NCBI GenBank assembly: GCA_022706085.1
Contig: JAKJDF010000002.1
Coordinates: 320,372-384,371, forward strand
Direction of reading: 5' to 3'
DNA: 64,000 bases
Source: Candidatus Latescibacterota bacterium
GTDB taxonomy: Bacteria > Latescibacterota > MWCZ01
The first letter of the stretch is position 1. Every line of letters begins with the position of its first letter. Below are positions 44,068-52,753 of the stretch, one piece after another. The position numbers and the translations under genes were made by a program. The notes beneath the pieces were generated by a model. The model did no database searches and was not told the origin of the DNA. It worked only from the letters and a program-made list of their open reading frames with translations.

Positions 44068-45015
44068 TCAGAACCCGCGCCGCTTGTTAACGACGTTCAG
44101 CAGAGGTACTCCGCGGACGTAGCGCCACAGGTTCTCCTTGAGAAACAGAAACCGGCGCCGGTCGAGCGCGTCGGTGTTGCCGCCGATGTGCGGGGTAATG
44201 GAGACGTTCATCATGTCCCAGAGCGGATGTTCCGGCGGCAGCGGCTCGGGGTCGAGAGCATCCAGACCGGCTCCCGCAAGGTGGCCGCATTGCAGAGCCT
44301 CGGTCAACGCATCGGTATCCACCACCTTGCCGCGGGAAGAATTAATCAGGTATGCACCTTTCTTCATTCGGAACAGGCGGTCCCGGTCGAAAAGCTTCCG
44401 GGCCGTCGTCGCCGGCGCCGTGACGAACACGACATCCGCCTCCGGCAGGACCTCGTCCAGCCGGTCAGGTCGCAACAGGGTGATCCCGGCTCCCGCCTTT
44501 CGAATCATGTCAATGCCGATGATCTTCATGTGAAACGCCTGGATCCGCTCGGCGATTTCCGACCCGATGCCTCCCATGCCTACGATCAGCGCTGTTTTCC
44601 CGTAAAGCTCGGTCGCCCGGAGAGGCTTGTAGAGCCACGTTTTTCGGTCTGGTCGCAACGCCGCGGCCAGAACCTGTGATGTGAGAGCGAGAAGATGGGC
44701 AACGGCAAGCTCGGCGATGAAGATGCTGAAAATACCCTTGCAATTCGTGATGACGACGTCGCTCGCCACCATCTCCGGGTAGAGAATGCCCTCCACGCCG
44801 GCGCTGGTTGTCTGCACCCACCGGAGGTTCGGCAGCCGGGGAAGCATTTCCTGCCTCACGCCGCCGTACGCGGCCTCAATTTTGTCCAGAGGCTGGTCGT
44901 CATTCAGAGGTCCGAGCAGAATCGTGGACCCGGGCGCGGCTTCCCGGAGTTCGTCCCGCCAGGGTTCGTGTGATTCGCGACCGTAATAGAATACGATAGG
45001 GCGAGGTTGATGCAT
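44068..45015 (-). CDS. D-isomer-specific 2-hydroxyacid dehydrogenase
   Basis: This 315-residue NAD(P)-dependent enzyme is of the D-2-hydroxyacid dehydrogenase family. Rossmann motif: ALIVGMGGIGSEIAERI. The catalytic Arg is in NSSRGKVVDTDAL, an acidic residue in GLDALDPEPLPPEHPLW, and the catalytic His in SITPHIGGN. The order matches GhrA/GhrB-type glyoxylate/hydroxypyruvate reductases, but the substrate cannot be fixed. The ATG at 45015 has AAAAGGGG close upstream; the 13-base leader GAAAAGGGGCACC is shared with the GH42-like gene. Confidence 0.88.
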   Translation of the reverse strand: MHQPRPIVFYYGRESHEPWRDELREAAPGSTILLGPLNDDQPLDKIEAAYGGVRQEMLPRLPNLRWVQTTSAGVEGILYPEMVASDVVITNCKGIFSIFIAELAVAHLLALTSQVLAAALRPDRKTWLYKPLRATELYGKTALIVGMGGIGSEIAERIQAFHMKIIGIDMIRKAGAGITLLRPDRLDEVLPEADVVFVTAPATTARKLFDRDRLFRMKKGAYLINSSRGKVVDTDALTEALQCGHLAGAGLDALDPEPLPPEHPLWDMMNVSITPHIGGNTDALDRRRFLFLKENLWRYVRGVPLLNVVNKRRGF

Positions 45016-45049
45016 GGTGCCCCTTTTCACGGGGTGAGACAGTCAGGCG

Positions 45050-45098
45050 CACAAAGAAACGGGGGCGTCCATTCTCTTCCGAGAAGCGTCGCCCCCGT
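45050..45098 (-). terminator. Intrinsic terminator for the coiled-coil lipoprotein operon
   Basis: Arms ACGGGGGCG (45059-45067) and CGCCCCCGT (45090-45098) pair; on the minus strand the stem runs into TTTCTTT. It lies about 15 bases after the stop of the coiled-coil lipoprotein gene. Confidence 0.8.
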
Positions 45099-45114
45099 CG
45101 GTCACGTGTATCAG

Positions 45115-46056
45115 TTATCCGCCCAGCACGATGACGAGGAATTTGTCGCGCCAGAACGTCCCGGGGTTGATGATGCGGATTGTCGTTCCGGTGGCTGTGC
45201 GTTCAAGCTGGTACGAACTGCTCGCGCGGTCCGGCAGAAGCTTCTGTATGCTCTGCGAGCGCGTGTGCGGAATCACCAGACGGTTCTCATTCTGGATGTC
45301 AAATTCGCTGAACCTGGACGGATCGTCGTTGTAACCCGGAGCGATGACGGTCTCTTTGCCGATGCCCAGGAAACCTCCGCGCTCCGTAACAAGTCCGCTT
45401 CTTTTCAGGCCGTCCAGCGTGCCATAGGTATAATAGCCCGTACCAAGTTGCCGCTGCTGCCGCTCGATTGTCTGTTGCTGTTCGGCGCTCAGGCGCGATT
45501 GTTCTTCCAGCGTTCGCGTCTGCTGGGCTATCGTGGCCTGCTGTCGGGAAACTGTGCCTTCCAGTTCTGATACGCGATTTACCAGCACGGCAATTTGGGA
45601 GTCCTTCTCCGCAACCCGGTTGGTCAGAGTGGTTACCAGTTGTTCCAGTTCCGCGATTTTGAACCGCGACGAACTCACCTGCTGGCGGAGGCTCTGAATC
45701 TGAGCTTTGTTCCGCTTCATCGCCGTCTGAAGCGTGTTTATGTCGTCGAGCATGTTCTGCGTCTGGGAACTGCTCATCCGCAGTTCCGGGTTCGCGCTCA
45801 TCACGCGGGTGACCGAGGCCTGTCCGCGCGTGACCGAATCGAGGCGGGATTCAATCTCATTGATGTTCCGCGTGACGGTGCGGATGTATTCGTCTTTCAT
45901 CCGGTCGTTTCGCTTCAGCCGCTCGACCTGCCGCTGGAGCGCGGCAATTCTTTTCGCGGGATCCGACGACTCAAGATCGGCCTCTTCGTCGCCTCCGCCG
46001 CCACACCCGACGACGAACGCAAACAGGAGCATGAAGAACAGGATGCGAGGATTCAT
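45115..46056 (-). CDS. Coiled-coil lipoprotein (Cbp1-like C-terminal domain)
   Basis: A 313-residue exported protein beginning MNPRILFFMLLFAFVVGCGGG with lipobox VVGC. Residues about 25-205 form a long coiled coil (heptad-rich RIAALQRQVERLKRN, AELEQLVTTLTNRVAEKDSQIAVL). The C-terminal 100 residues (GTLDGLKRSGLVTERGGFLG, NENRLVIPHTRSQSIQKLLP, NPGTFWRDKFLVIVLG) match the pattern of a Bacteroidota lipoprotein family annotated as Cbp1-like collagen-binding adhesins; that function is not proven here. The start overlaps the stop of the upstream lipoprotein (ATGA), so the pair is coupled. Confidence 0.75.
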   Translation of the reverse strand: MNPRILFFMLLFAFVVGCGGGGDEEADLESSDPAKRIAALQRQVERLKRNDRMKDEYIRTVTRNINEIESRLDSVTRGQASVTRVMSANPELRMSSSQTQNMLDDINTLQTAMKRNKAQIQSLRQQVSSSRFKIAELEQLVTTLTNRVAEKDSQIAVLVNRVSELEGTVSRQQATIAQQTRTLEEQSRLSAEQQQTIERQQRQLGTGYYTYGTLDGLKRSGLVTERGGFLGIGKETVIAPGYNDDPSRFSEFDIQNENRLVIPHTRSQSIQKLLPDRASSSYQLERTATGTTIRIINPGTFWRDKFLVIVLGG

Positions 46057-46871
46057 CGGTTGGCCACCTCTTCAAACAGCCACGAGCTGTTCAGGTTGTT
46101 GTCCGCGGATTCCAGGACGATTTTCCCGTCGGCATTGACATAAATGATACCGACTCCAAGGCCTTCCAGCTCCACGATGTTTTCCATCAGATAGAGCTTC
46201 CCCTTGCCGTCCTGGCGGCTGTCCGGCGCATTCATGGTGTAGAGAAACTCCGCCTCGGTGCTGGAAGAAGGCAGCACGTTTTTGACGTCCAGCGTGACGG
46301 CGACCTCCTCCGCATTAATATGTCCGATGAAGAACCGTTTGATATCGGTGTTGAGCGCCACCGGCGGTGGAGTCTGCTTACGCACGTTGGCCGGCAATGC
46401 CGCGGAGGGTGCCTCGAACGGTATTTCGCCGGCAGCGATTACCTCCTCATCCAGTGATTGAATCGCCCGTACCGCCAGCTTCTCGGGGTCTGCCGGCATC
46501 ACCTCCCCGATCACGGCGATTTTGAACCCGAATGCTTTCCCGATTTTTGCAACCACTTTTGCGTCCGCGAAGTTGCTCGTCGGCTGAACCACCACACTCA
46601 ACACCTTGTTGGCAACTGCGGTGTCAATCGTGATGACGGTGTACTTCCCGTCCCCGATTTTGGCGAGGTACGCTGCCAGGGCTGCGTCTCGCTCAACGTA
46701 GTGGTGGTTGCCGGGGCTTCCGAACACGCCAATGACACCGATCGTTGTCACGGTGTCCTGTTCAAGCGCCTTGTCCAGCGCGTTGCCAAACTTGTCCCGG
46801 CCACACCCGGCTGCGGCAAGGCAGATCATCCCGCAGACAAAGGGCAACAGCGCACGTCTCATAAGTTCCAT
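46053..46871 (-). CDS. Uncharacterised lipoprotein
   Basis: This 272-residue protein begins MELMRRALLPFVCGMICLAAAGCGRD, with lipobox AAGC. The N-terminal half alternates beta and alpha (VTTIGVIGVFGSPGNHHYVERDAALAAYLAK), and the C-terminal half is beta-rich (KLYLMENIVELEGLGVGIIYVNADGKIVLES). No family recognised. It is coupled by ATGA to the coiled-coil lipoprotein, suggesting they work as a pair at the envelope. ATG at 46871 retained; an ATG three codons in is an alternative. Confidence 0.65.
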   Translation of the reverse strand: MELMRRALLPFVCGMICLAAAGCGRDKFGNALDKALEQDTVTTIGVIGVFGSPGNHHYVERDAALAAYLAKIGDGKYTVITIDTAVANKVLSVVVQPTSNFADAKVVAKIGKAFGFKIAVIGEVMPADPEKLAVRAIQSLDEEVIAAGEIPFEAPSAALPANVRKQTPPPVALNTDIKRFFIGHINAEEVAVTLDVKNVLPSSSTEAEFLYTMNAPDSRQDGKGKLYLMENIVELEGLGVGIIYVNADGKIVLESADNNLNSSWLFEEVANR

Positions 46872-47020
46872 GCCGTCTCACCAAGTCCTTTCTGGAAGAG
46901 GCACCCGTGTGCAAGCTCTCCACGCGTTGTTGCATATCGTGGCGCGACTCCCCTCGCGCCCGCAACTGGATTTCACACGTACACGGTACTACAAAACGAA
47001 CCTATACCCAACATTGGCTC

Positions 47021-48118
47021 TCAGGAGCGTGAGCCCGCGCCTCGTTTGCGGGCGTCCGCGGCGGCATCCGCGATAGCCTCTCTGCTGAGCCCCGCCGCTT
47101 CGTACATCGCAAAGATGTTCTCGCTCGGCGTTTCCGGAGGGACGGTGTGGGACGCAGCAAGGATGTATCCTCCGCCGTCCTCCGTCATGATCTCGATAAG
47201 CTTCCGCGTTTCCCGGAATACTTCCTGCGCGGTTCCCTGCGGAAGCAGCCCCTGCGTATCAACCCCACCCATGAACGTAAGCTTCCGGCCAAACTCCCTT
47301 TTCAGCGAAGCGGGGGCCATTCCGGGGCAATTGCATTGTATGGGGTTCAGCACATCCAGGCCAATTTCGATCAGATCAGGTATGATATCCCTTACTGCTC
47401 CGCAGGAATGGTAGGCCACCGGGATGCCCCTCCTCTTCCCCGCGGCGAAGATCTCTTTCAGGTGCGGCTTCACCAAATCACGCCAGAGAGACGGACTCAT
47501 GATCATCGCGAGCTGTCCGCCCACGTCGTCGCCGGTCCAGAGCCAGTCCAGCGGAAAACGACGGCATGCTTCTTCCGCGAGGTGACGGGAAAAGGCGCCG
47601 GCTTCGGCAAGCATCGTGCGTGCAAGGTCCGGATCTGCCGCAAGGTCGAGAGTCGCCTGCTCCATCCCTCGCAGGCGGCAGATCATCTCGAACAGGCAGG
47701 GCGACACATCACAACCGATGAAATACCGGTCGCCGTACCGCAGCAGGGGCACCATGTTCGCCATCAGAGAATCCACGCGGTCGTAGGGATATCGGTACGC
47801 ACGCACTTCTTCGCGCGATGCGTTTTCCAGCGGGGAACTGCGTATCTGGTTGAAGTGCCCCGACTTCACCCATTCGATGCCCCAGTCATCCCGATGCGTT
47901 TCCCCGTCACGTTCGTGGACAATCCCCTCCATCGCGTGGTTGTTGCCCACCCACGTCTGGCGCACATCATCGCCCATTACCGTGGGAAGCTCGCTCACCC
48001 GTATGTCAAGCTCAGCGGCGAGGCGCCGGGCAGTGACGGGATGAAACCACATGAAAATGGGAATGCGGTCGGCGGGAAGGCGGTTCAGGGCCGCGTGAAC
48101 CCTCTGTCTGGGTGTCAT
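47021..48118 (-). CDS. URO-D-fold methyltransferase-like protein
   Basis: A 365-residue URO-D superfamily protein starting MTPRQRVHAALNRLPADRIP. It carries the zinc-type motif AYHSCGAVRDIIPDLIEIGLDVLNPIQ and NCPGMAPASLKREFG, as in MtaA-like corrinoid methyltransferases, and a closing AASHTVPPETPSENI. HemE loops are absent. It is distinct from the 17.5 kb gene, whose HxC element is altered. Corrinoid-protein or methyl donor genes are not adjacent. Probably handles a methylated small molecule; substrate unknown. Confidence 0.8.
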   Translation of the reverse strand: MTPRQRVHAALNRLPADRIPIFMWFHPVTARRLAAELDIRVSELPTVMGDDVRQTWVGNNHAMEGIVHERDGETHRDDWGIEWVKSGHFNQIRSSPLENASREEVRAYRYPYDRVDSLMANMVPLLRYGDRYFIGCDVSPCLFEMICRLRGMEQATLDLAADPDLARTMLAEAGAFSRHLAEEACRRFPLDWLWTGDDVGGQLAMIMSPSLWRDLVKPHLKEIFAAGKRRGIPVAYHSCGAVRDIIPDLIEIGLDVLNPIQCNCPGMAPASLKREFGRKLTFMGGVDTQGLLPQGTAQEVFRETRKLIEIMTEDGGGYILAASHTVPPETPSENIFAMYEAAGLSREAIADAAADARKRGAGSRS

Positions 48119-48145
48119 CTGAAACGTCCAGGTCCTTTTCCCCGG

Positions 48146-48256
48146 CTACGCCGGTGGAACAAGAATCACCATCAAGAGCGCGCCAAGGAAGAGAAGAACG
48201 GCAACGCCGAGCGTCAGGGCAAGAATCCAGCGCTCCGCTTTCGTACCTCTCGCCAT
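48146..48256 (-). CDS. Small membrane protein, 36 residues
   Basis: An ATG with AAGGAGGGGAT directly upstream opens a 36-codon frame: MARGTKAERWILALTLGVAV continuing to LLFLGALLMVILVPPA. A positively charged start followed by one 24-residue hydrophobic helix is the pattern of a small inner-membrane protein. It begins ten bases after the fmt stop, so it lies in the tgt-yajC-def-fmt transcription unit, and ends 28 bases before the URO-D gene start. Function unknown. Confidence 0.65.
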   Translation of the reverse strand: MARGTKAERWILALTLGVAVLLFLGALLMVILVPPA

Positions 48257-48265
48257 ATCCCCTCC

Positions 48266-49210
48266 TTACTCGAAACGCTCCCCTTTTTTCGGGTGCGCGC
48301 CGCGAACCCAGGCCGCACCTTCCATGGGGCGCTTGCCCGCGGGCTGCACGATATCCAGACGGAGAATGCCATCCCCTGTCGCAACGCGCACCCCGTGCCT
48401 GTCGTCCGCCTGAAGGACCGTGCCGGGGGCTGCGTCACCGGGGGCAGGAGCTTCCTCCGCGGCAGCCCGAAGAATGCCGAAAGGCTGTCCCTTCCATAAG
48501 GCGTACGCGCCCGGGGAAGGATTCAGCGCCCGTACCAGGTTGCGGATCGTTTTGGCGGGTTCCTCCCACCGAATCCTGCCGTCCTCCTTCGTGAGTTTCG
48601 GCGCGGTGGTCGCCTCGGCATCATTCTGGGGGATCATTACGGCGGCATCGCGCGCGATATCGTCCACTGCGGCGGCGAGTTCTTCTGCTCCCGTCACGGC
48701 CAGCCGCGCCGCAAGCTCGCCACAGGTTTCGTCGTCGCCGATGGTCACCGGTCGCTGGCGAAGTATCCGGCCCGTGTCCACCGTCGGCTCAAGCAGAAAT
48801 ACCGTTACGCCGGTTTCGCGTTCCCCGTTGATGAGCGCCCGTTGGATCGGGGCGGCGCCCCGGTATTTTGGAAGCAGGGAAGCGTGGAGGTTAATGGCCC
48901 CGAGACGCGGGATTCGCAGCAGTTCTTCCGGCAGAACGCGGAATGCGACCACAACAAAAAGGTCCGGCTGCAGTGCTTCAAGGCGGGAGTGTGTGTCCGT
49001 GTCTCTGAGCGACAGGGGCTGAATAACAGGAAGCCCCAGCCGTTCCGCTGCCCGTTTGACCGGAGGCGGCTGGATTGCCCGACCGCGGCCCGCCGGTTTG
49101 TCCGGTTTCGTCACCACGGCAACAATGGGGTGCCGTCCCGACGCCAGTTTTTCCAGCGACGGCACGCTGAATTCCGGTGTTCCCATGAACACGATGCGAA
49201 GGGGCTTCAC
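48266..49210 (-). CDS. fmt: Methionyl-tRNA formyltransferase
   Basis: This 314-residue enzyme formylates initiator Met-tRNA. Signatures: RIVFMGTPEFSVPSLEKLAS, the formyl-transfer motif INLHASLLPKYRGAAPIQRA, and GVTVFLLEPTVDTGRIL. C-terminal OB domain begins around WKGQPFGILRA. Its partner def lies just upstream on the same strand, the usual pairing. Confidence 0.95.
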   Translation of the reverse strand: MKPLRIVFMGTPEFSVPSLEKLASGRHPIVAVVTKPDKPAGRGRAIQPPPVKRAAERLGLPVIQPLSLRDTDTHSRLEALQPDLFVVVAFRVLPEELLRIPRLGAINLHASLLPKYRGAAPIQRALINGERETGVTVFLLEPTVDTGRILRQRPVTIGDDETCGELAARLAVTGAEELAAAVDDIARDAAVMIPQNDAEATTAPKLTKEDGRIRWEEPAKTIRNLVRALNPSPGAYALWKGQPFGILRAAAEEAPAPGDAAPGTVLQADDRHGVRVATGDGILRLDIVQPAGKRPMEGAAWVRGAHPKKGERFE

Positions 49211-49296
49211 GACAACTTACCAGGAAAGCAGCAAGGGGGCGGGCACATCTCAGCCCATCCGCCGCTCAACGGCGCCTGAACGAACCGTCCTGCTTC

Positions 49297-49815
49297 TCAC
49301 GATCGCTTTCCCTGCGACTTCGCCAGCGCCTTGAGCTGTTTGCGCAGGAGTTGCCGCCGGACGGGGCTGATACGATCGACAAAAAGGATGCCGTCGAGAT
49401 GGTCGTACTCGTGCTGTATGATCCGCGCCACCATGTCGTCCGCATCGAGGTGCGCCGGTTCGCCGGCAATCGTCTGATAGTCCACGGAAACCCGTTCCGG
49501 GCGCACCACGTCAGCCCTTATGTCGGGCACGCTCAGGCACCCTTCCTCTATCACAACGTGCTCCCCCGACCGGGTGACCACGGGGTTGATCAATGCAAAG
49601 GCTTTGCCTTTCTCATCTCCGGCAGTGGGGTCAATCACGATCATGCGAATCGATACCCCCACCTGGGGCGCGGCCAGCCCTACCCCTGGTTCCGCATACA
49701 TGGTTTCGATCATGTCGGTCGCCAGCGTCCGCAGTTCCGGCGTGAATTCCCGCACCGGTTCCGCGACACGGCGGAGAACGGGGTCACCATATATGCGAAT
49801 CGGGAGTAAGGCCAT
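49297..49815 (-). CDS. def: Peptide deformylase
   Basis: A 172-residue metalloprotease removing the N-formyl group of nascent proteins. All three motifs are present: GVGLAAPQ, EGCLSVP and QHEYDHLDG, with Cys and two His as metal ligands. Lies 86 bases before fmt, in the order yajC-def-fmt. Confidence 0.96.
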   Translation of the reverse strand: MALLPIRIYGDPVLRRVAEPVREFTPELRTLATDMIETMYAEPGVGLAAPQVGVSIRMIVIDPTAGDEKGKAFALINPVVTRSGEHVVIEEGCLSVPDIRADVVRPERVSVDYQTIAGEPAHLDADDMVARIIQHEYDHLDGILFVDRISPVRRQLLRKQLKALAKSQGKRS

Positions 49816-49845
49816 CCGGGAAATATCCTGAACGCTGATGCGATT

Positions 49846-50208
49846 TTACTCAGAGGCGGCGGATTCCACGACAGAGGAAATGGCGGAGCGCTGGACCTCC
49901 ACCTTCACGTTTTCGGCGATCCGGAGCACAACGACATTATCCTTCACCTGCTGGATATCCCCGTAGATGCCGCCAAGAGTGAGCACACGATCGCCCTTTT
50001 TCAGCGCCTCGAGCATCTTTTCCTTTTCCTTTTGTCGCTTCTGCTGCGGGCGGATCATGAAGAAGTACAGAACCACAAACATGAGCAGCAGGGGAACAAA
50101 CATACCCCACGGGCTGCCGGCCTGCCCTCCGGAAGGCTGGGCACCCATGGCAAATGCGTTTCCTCCGGTAAGCATCAATCCTGCGATGGTCAATCGAGCA
50201 ACACGCAT
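49846..50208 (-). CDS. yajC: Preprotein translocase subunit YajC
   Basis: This 120-residue accessory SecDF-YajC subunit has one transmembrane helix (MFVPLLLMFVVLYFFMIRPQ) followed by the charged linker QQKRQKEKEKML and the GDRVLTLGGIYGDIQQVKD domain. An N-terminal hydrophobic stretch precedes the usual helix. It follows tgt, a common arrangement. Confidence 0.93.
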   Translation of the reverse strand: MRVARLTIAGLMLTGGNAFAMGAQPSGGQAGSPWGMFVPLLLMFVVLYFFMIRPQQKRQKEKEKMLEALKKGDRVLTLGGIYGDIQQVKDNVVVLRIAENVKVEVQRSAISSVVESAASE

Positions 50209-50254
50209 GCAGTGTCTCCTTGGTTGTGCGGCATCTTTCCGGGTATCAACAACG

Positions 50255-51400
50255 CTACTGATTCCCCTCTTCGAGCCGGTATCCGGTAAGGAATTCCCGT
50301 CGCCACTGATCGAACGTTCCCGCTACGACCGCTTCTCTCATCCGGCGAACCAGGCGGAGATAAAATGTAACATTGTGGAGGGTACAGAGCCTCATTCCGA
50401 GGATCTCGTCACTTCGTATGAGATGCCGGATGTACGCGCGGGAGTACTGTCGGCAGGCCTCGCAGGGACAATCCTCCTGAATCGGGGCGGTGTCCTCCGC
50501 GAACCGCGCGGATTTCAGAATGAGCCGTCCCGTGTTCGTGAACACGGTTCCTTTCCTCCCGTTCCGGGTCGGAATGACGCAGTCAAACATGTCCACGCCA
50601 CAGGCAACGGCTTGCACAAGGTCCTCCGGGTATCCGACGCCCATCAGGTACCGCGGTCTGTCTCTGGGCAACAGCGGTACAATCTCCTCCAGCACCGCCC
50701 ACATGAGCTCCTTTGGTTCACCAACGGACAGGCCCCCGATGGCACAGCCGGGGAAATCAAGCCGGGAGAGAAGGCGCGCCTGTTCCCGTCTCAACCAGAG
50801 GGAGGTTCCACCCTGCGCGATCCCGAACAGTGCCGGCGGGACGCCGTCCCTGTGCTCCTCGCTGAGCTTCCGGTGCGCCATCAGCGAACGGACTGCCCAC
50901 CGGAACGAGCGGTCGGCGGCAGAAATGACCTGCGCAAGGGGAGCCGGGTACGGGGCGCATTCGTCAAACGCCATGATGATGTCGGCACCAAGCTGGTGCT
51001 GGATCTCCACCGAGCGTTCCGGCGTCAACGCGTACGCGGAGCCGTCGAAGTGGCTCCGGAACACCACCCCTTCTTCCGTCACCCTGTTAAGGTCACCGAG
51101 ACTGAACACCTGGAATCCGCCACTGTCGGTAAGGATGCTGCGGTCCCAGCCCATGAAACCGTGCAGGCCTCCCATGCGATGAATGCGGGAAGGATCGGAG
51201 CGCACCAGCAGGTGGTAGGTGTTTCCGAGGATGATCTGAGCGCCGGCTGCGCGGAGATCGTCCTGCGAGAGCGTCTTGACACTTCCCAGTGTGCCAACCG
51301 GCATGAACATCGGGGTTGGGAACGCGCCGCGTCGTGTCGTAACGATGCCCGCGCGGGCACTTCCGTCGGTGGCAGAGAGTTCGAAGGAAAGCGTGTGCAC
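50255..51400 (-). CDS. tgt: Queuine / preQ1 tRNA-ribosyltransferase
   Basis: This 381-residue enzyme exchanges guanine for preQ1 (or queuine) at position 34 of GUN-anticodon tRNAs. Signatures: GNTYHLLVR, SILTDSGGFQVFSL (catalytic Asp), VDMFDCVIPTRNGR, and the zinc site with CPCEACRQYSRAYIRHL. The GTG at 51400 gives the standard length; the open frame runs 42 codons further without a good site. First gene of the tgt-yajC-def-fmt block. Confidence 0.93.
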   Translation of the reverse strand: MHTLSFELSATDGSARAGIVTTRRGAFPTPMFMPVGTLGSVKTLSQDDLRAAGAQIILGNTYHLLVRSDPSRIHRMGGLHGFMGWDRSILTDSGGFQVFSLGDLNRVTEEGVVFRSHFDGSAYALTPERSVEIQHQLGADIIMAFDECAPYPAPLAQVISAADRSFRWAVRSLMAHRKLSEEHRDGVPPALFGIAQGGTSLWLRREQARLLSRLDFPGCAIGGLSVGEPKELMWAVLEEIVPLLPRDRPRYLMGVGYPEDLVQAVACGVDMFDCVIPTRNGRKGTVFTNTGRLILKSARFAEDTAPIQEDCPCEACRQYSRAYIRHLIRSDEILGMRLCTLHNVTFYLRLVRRMREAVVAGTFDQWRREFLTGYRLEEGNQ

Positions 51401-51620
51401 GGGTAACGCCGGAATCGGGACGGGAACGAAAGGGCCGCAGCAATCTGGACAAAAGTAGTGGGAAATATACGATTCCCGAGGTGCTCTGGCACACGCGGAC
51501 TTCGAAGAAGTCGGCGGGGCGTGCACGTCGCAGGATTGGCACCCGGTTTCCGGCGCTGAACCGCTGCCTCAGCTGCCCCCCCGACGGAAGAAACCAGACG
51601 CGTGGCTCTGCCGGCAGCGC

Positions 51621-51836
51621 TCAGGCCGGTGGTGGCTGCGGAAACGAGGATTCACGCCGGGGCACAAGCCACCACGCAAGGAGGTACACCACTGTCAGCG
51701 GGAAGAGGCCGGTGACGAGGAGCAACGCGATCGCCACCAGTCTGACGGCCAGGGGGTCCACATCGTACATCTCCGCCAATCCGCCGCAGATTCCGGCGAT
51801 TTTTCTGTCAGTGGTCGAACGGTACAGCTTTTTCAT
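51621..51836 (-). CDS. PspC-domain membrane protein
   Basis: This 71-residue protein is close to a bare PspC domain: KKLYRSTTDRKIAGICGGLAEMYDVDPLAVRL, followed by one or two transmembrane segments (LVAIALLLVTGLFPLTVVYLLAWWLVP). PspC proteins sense envelope stress in the phage-shock system. It is the last gene of the nine-gene run headed by an ECF sigma factor, 85 bases after the paralogue gene. Start ATG with GAGGAG upstream. Confidence 0.88.
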   Translation of the reverse strand: MKKLYRSTTDRKIAGICGGLAEMYDVDPLAVRLVAIALLLVTGLFPLTVVYLLAWWLVPRRESSFPQPPPA

Positions 51837-51920
51837 CCTGCCTGCTCCTCATGGGTGTGACTGAACGCGCGGACCTCGAAATGCGGAAACGCCGTGGTCG
51901 GCCCGCAGCCCCGGGATTTC

Positions 51921-52334
51921 CTAACGGTTTTCTTTCGCCGCGCGCTTCTCCTCCCGGGAGACGAGCCCATAGAACACGAGCAGACCGGCTCCCAACGCCG
52001 CCAGGATGGTTCCGACGGCGATCCACGGCGATGCCAGCGGCAATGCGGCGCACAGGACGATTGCAACCCCGACAAAGAGCAGGGTTATTGCGCCTCCCAG
52101 AATTCGGACGGAAACCGGCATACGGTCAGCAGGGTTTCCCGGGAGGTCCACCGTGATGCCGCTGCTACCCCCCTTGATGAATTTGCGCCACGGCAAGGCG
52201 AAGTAGGTGAATCCCGTCGCGAATACCCCAAGCGCGATCTTCACCGCCCAGAGAAACAGCACTCCTACTACGAGAATCTTCCACGTGTCCATCACTTCGA
52301 GGGATTTCATGATGATCTGAAGGGAATCCTGCAC
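51921..52334 (-). CDS. Small membrane protein, paralogue A of the sigma operon
   Basis: A 137-residue protein with an N-terminal helix (ILVVGVLFLWAVKIALGVFAT) and a C-terminal pair (LGGAITLLFVGVAIVLCAALP and WIAVGTILAALGAGLLVFYGLV) flanking a charged loop. Layout and the PWRK...R.pvs.rilG pattern match the proteins at 53.7-54.1 kb and 53.1-53.5 kb, so the three are paralogues. The GTG start has AGGAG eight to ten bases upstream. Function unknown; membership of the sigma operon suggests an envelope-stress role. Confidence 0.7.
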   Translation of the reverse strand: MQDSLQIIMKSLEVMDTWKILVVGVLFLWAVKIALGVFATGFTYFALPWRKFIKGGSSGITVDLPGNPADRMPVSVRILGGAITLLFVGVAIVLCAALPLASPWIAVGTILAALGAGLLVFYGLVSREEKRAAKENR

Positions 52335-52345
52335 GGTACGAACTC

Positions 52346-52753
52346 CTACTGGTTGTTGTGAATTCGACCTTCAACGACTGCACTGATAGTCTCCACGAAG
52401 TGTGCGGCTGACTCCTGCCATTTCCGAACGTCGTCCGGTGGGAATGTCGTCAGATCGGCGTAGTCACCTTTCTGGCGCAAATCGAAAAGCCGGTGGTAGA
52501 ACCTGCCCGCGTCCTTTGGAACGCGCCCGCTCTTCACCCAGTTTGTGTCAAACAAAGCGCGCACGCCGCTGTGTTTTGCTGCTGACTGGCCCTCAGTCAG
52601 AAGGAGGCCACTCACAGCGTAGAAACAGGCGTAGTAGAGCCGGTTGACCGCCGCATTCAAGTGGTCGTTGTCCAGTAACAACTCGGCTTCGCCAAGGGCT
52701 TCTTTCGCGCGTTCGAGGCGGTATCGGACGAGCGTGACCTGCTCCGGGGTCAT
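52346..52753 (-). CDS. HEPN-domain protein (HepT-like)
   Basis: This 135-residue all-helical HEPN protein resembles the UPF0332-type branch (LNAAVNRLYYACFYAVSGLLL, KHSGVRALFDTNWVKSGRVP, LFDLRQKGDYADL). The RX4-6H ribonuclease motif of many HEPN toxins is not evident; R and H in RKWQESAAH are seven apart. The ATG overlaps the stop of the MNT gene by four bases. The MNT/HEPN pair is a known toxin-antitoxin type in which MNT modifies and silences HEPN. Confidence 0.82.
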   Translation of the reverse strand: MTPEQVTLVRYRLERAKEALGEAELLLDNDHLNAAVNRLYYACFYAVSGLLLTEGQSAAKHSGVRALFDTNWVKSGRVPKDAGRFYHRLFDLRQKGDYADLTTFPPDDVRKWQESAAHFVETISAVVEGRIHNNQ

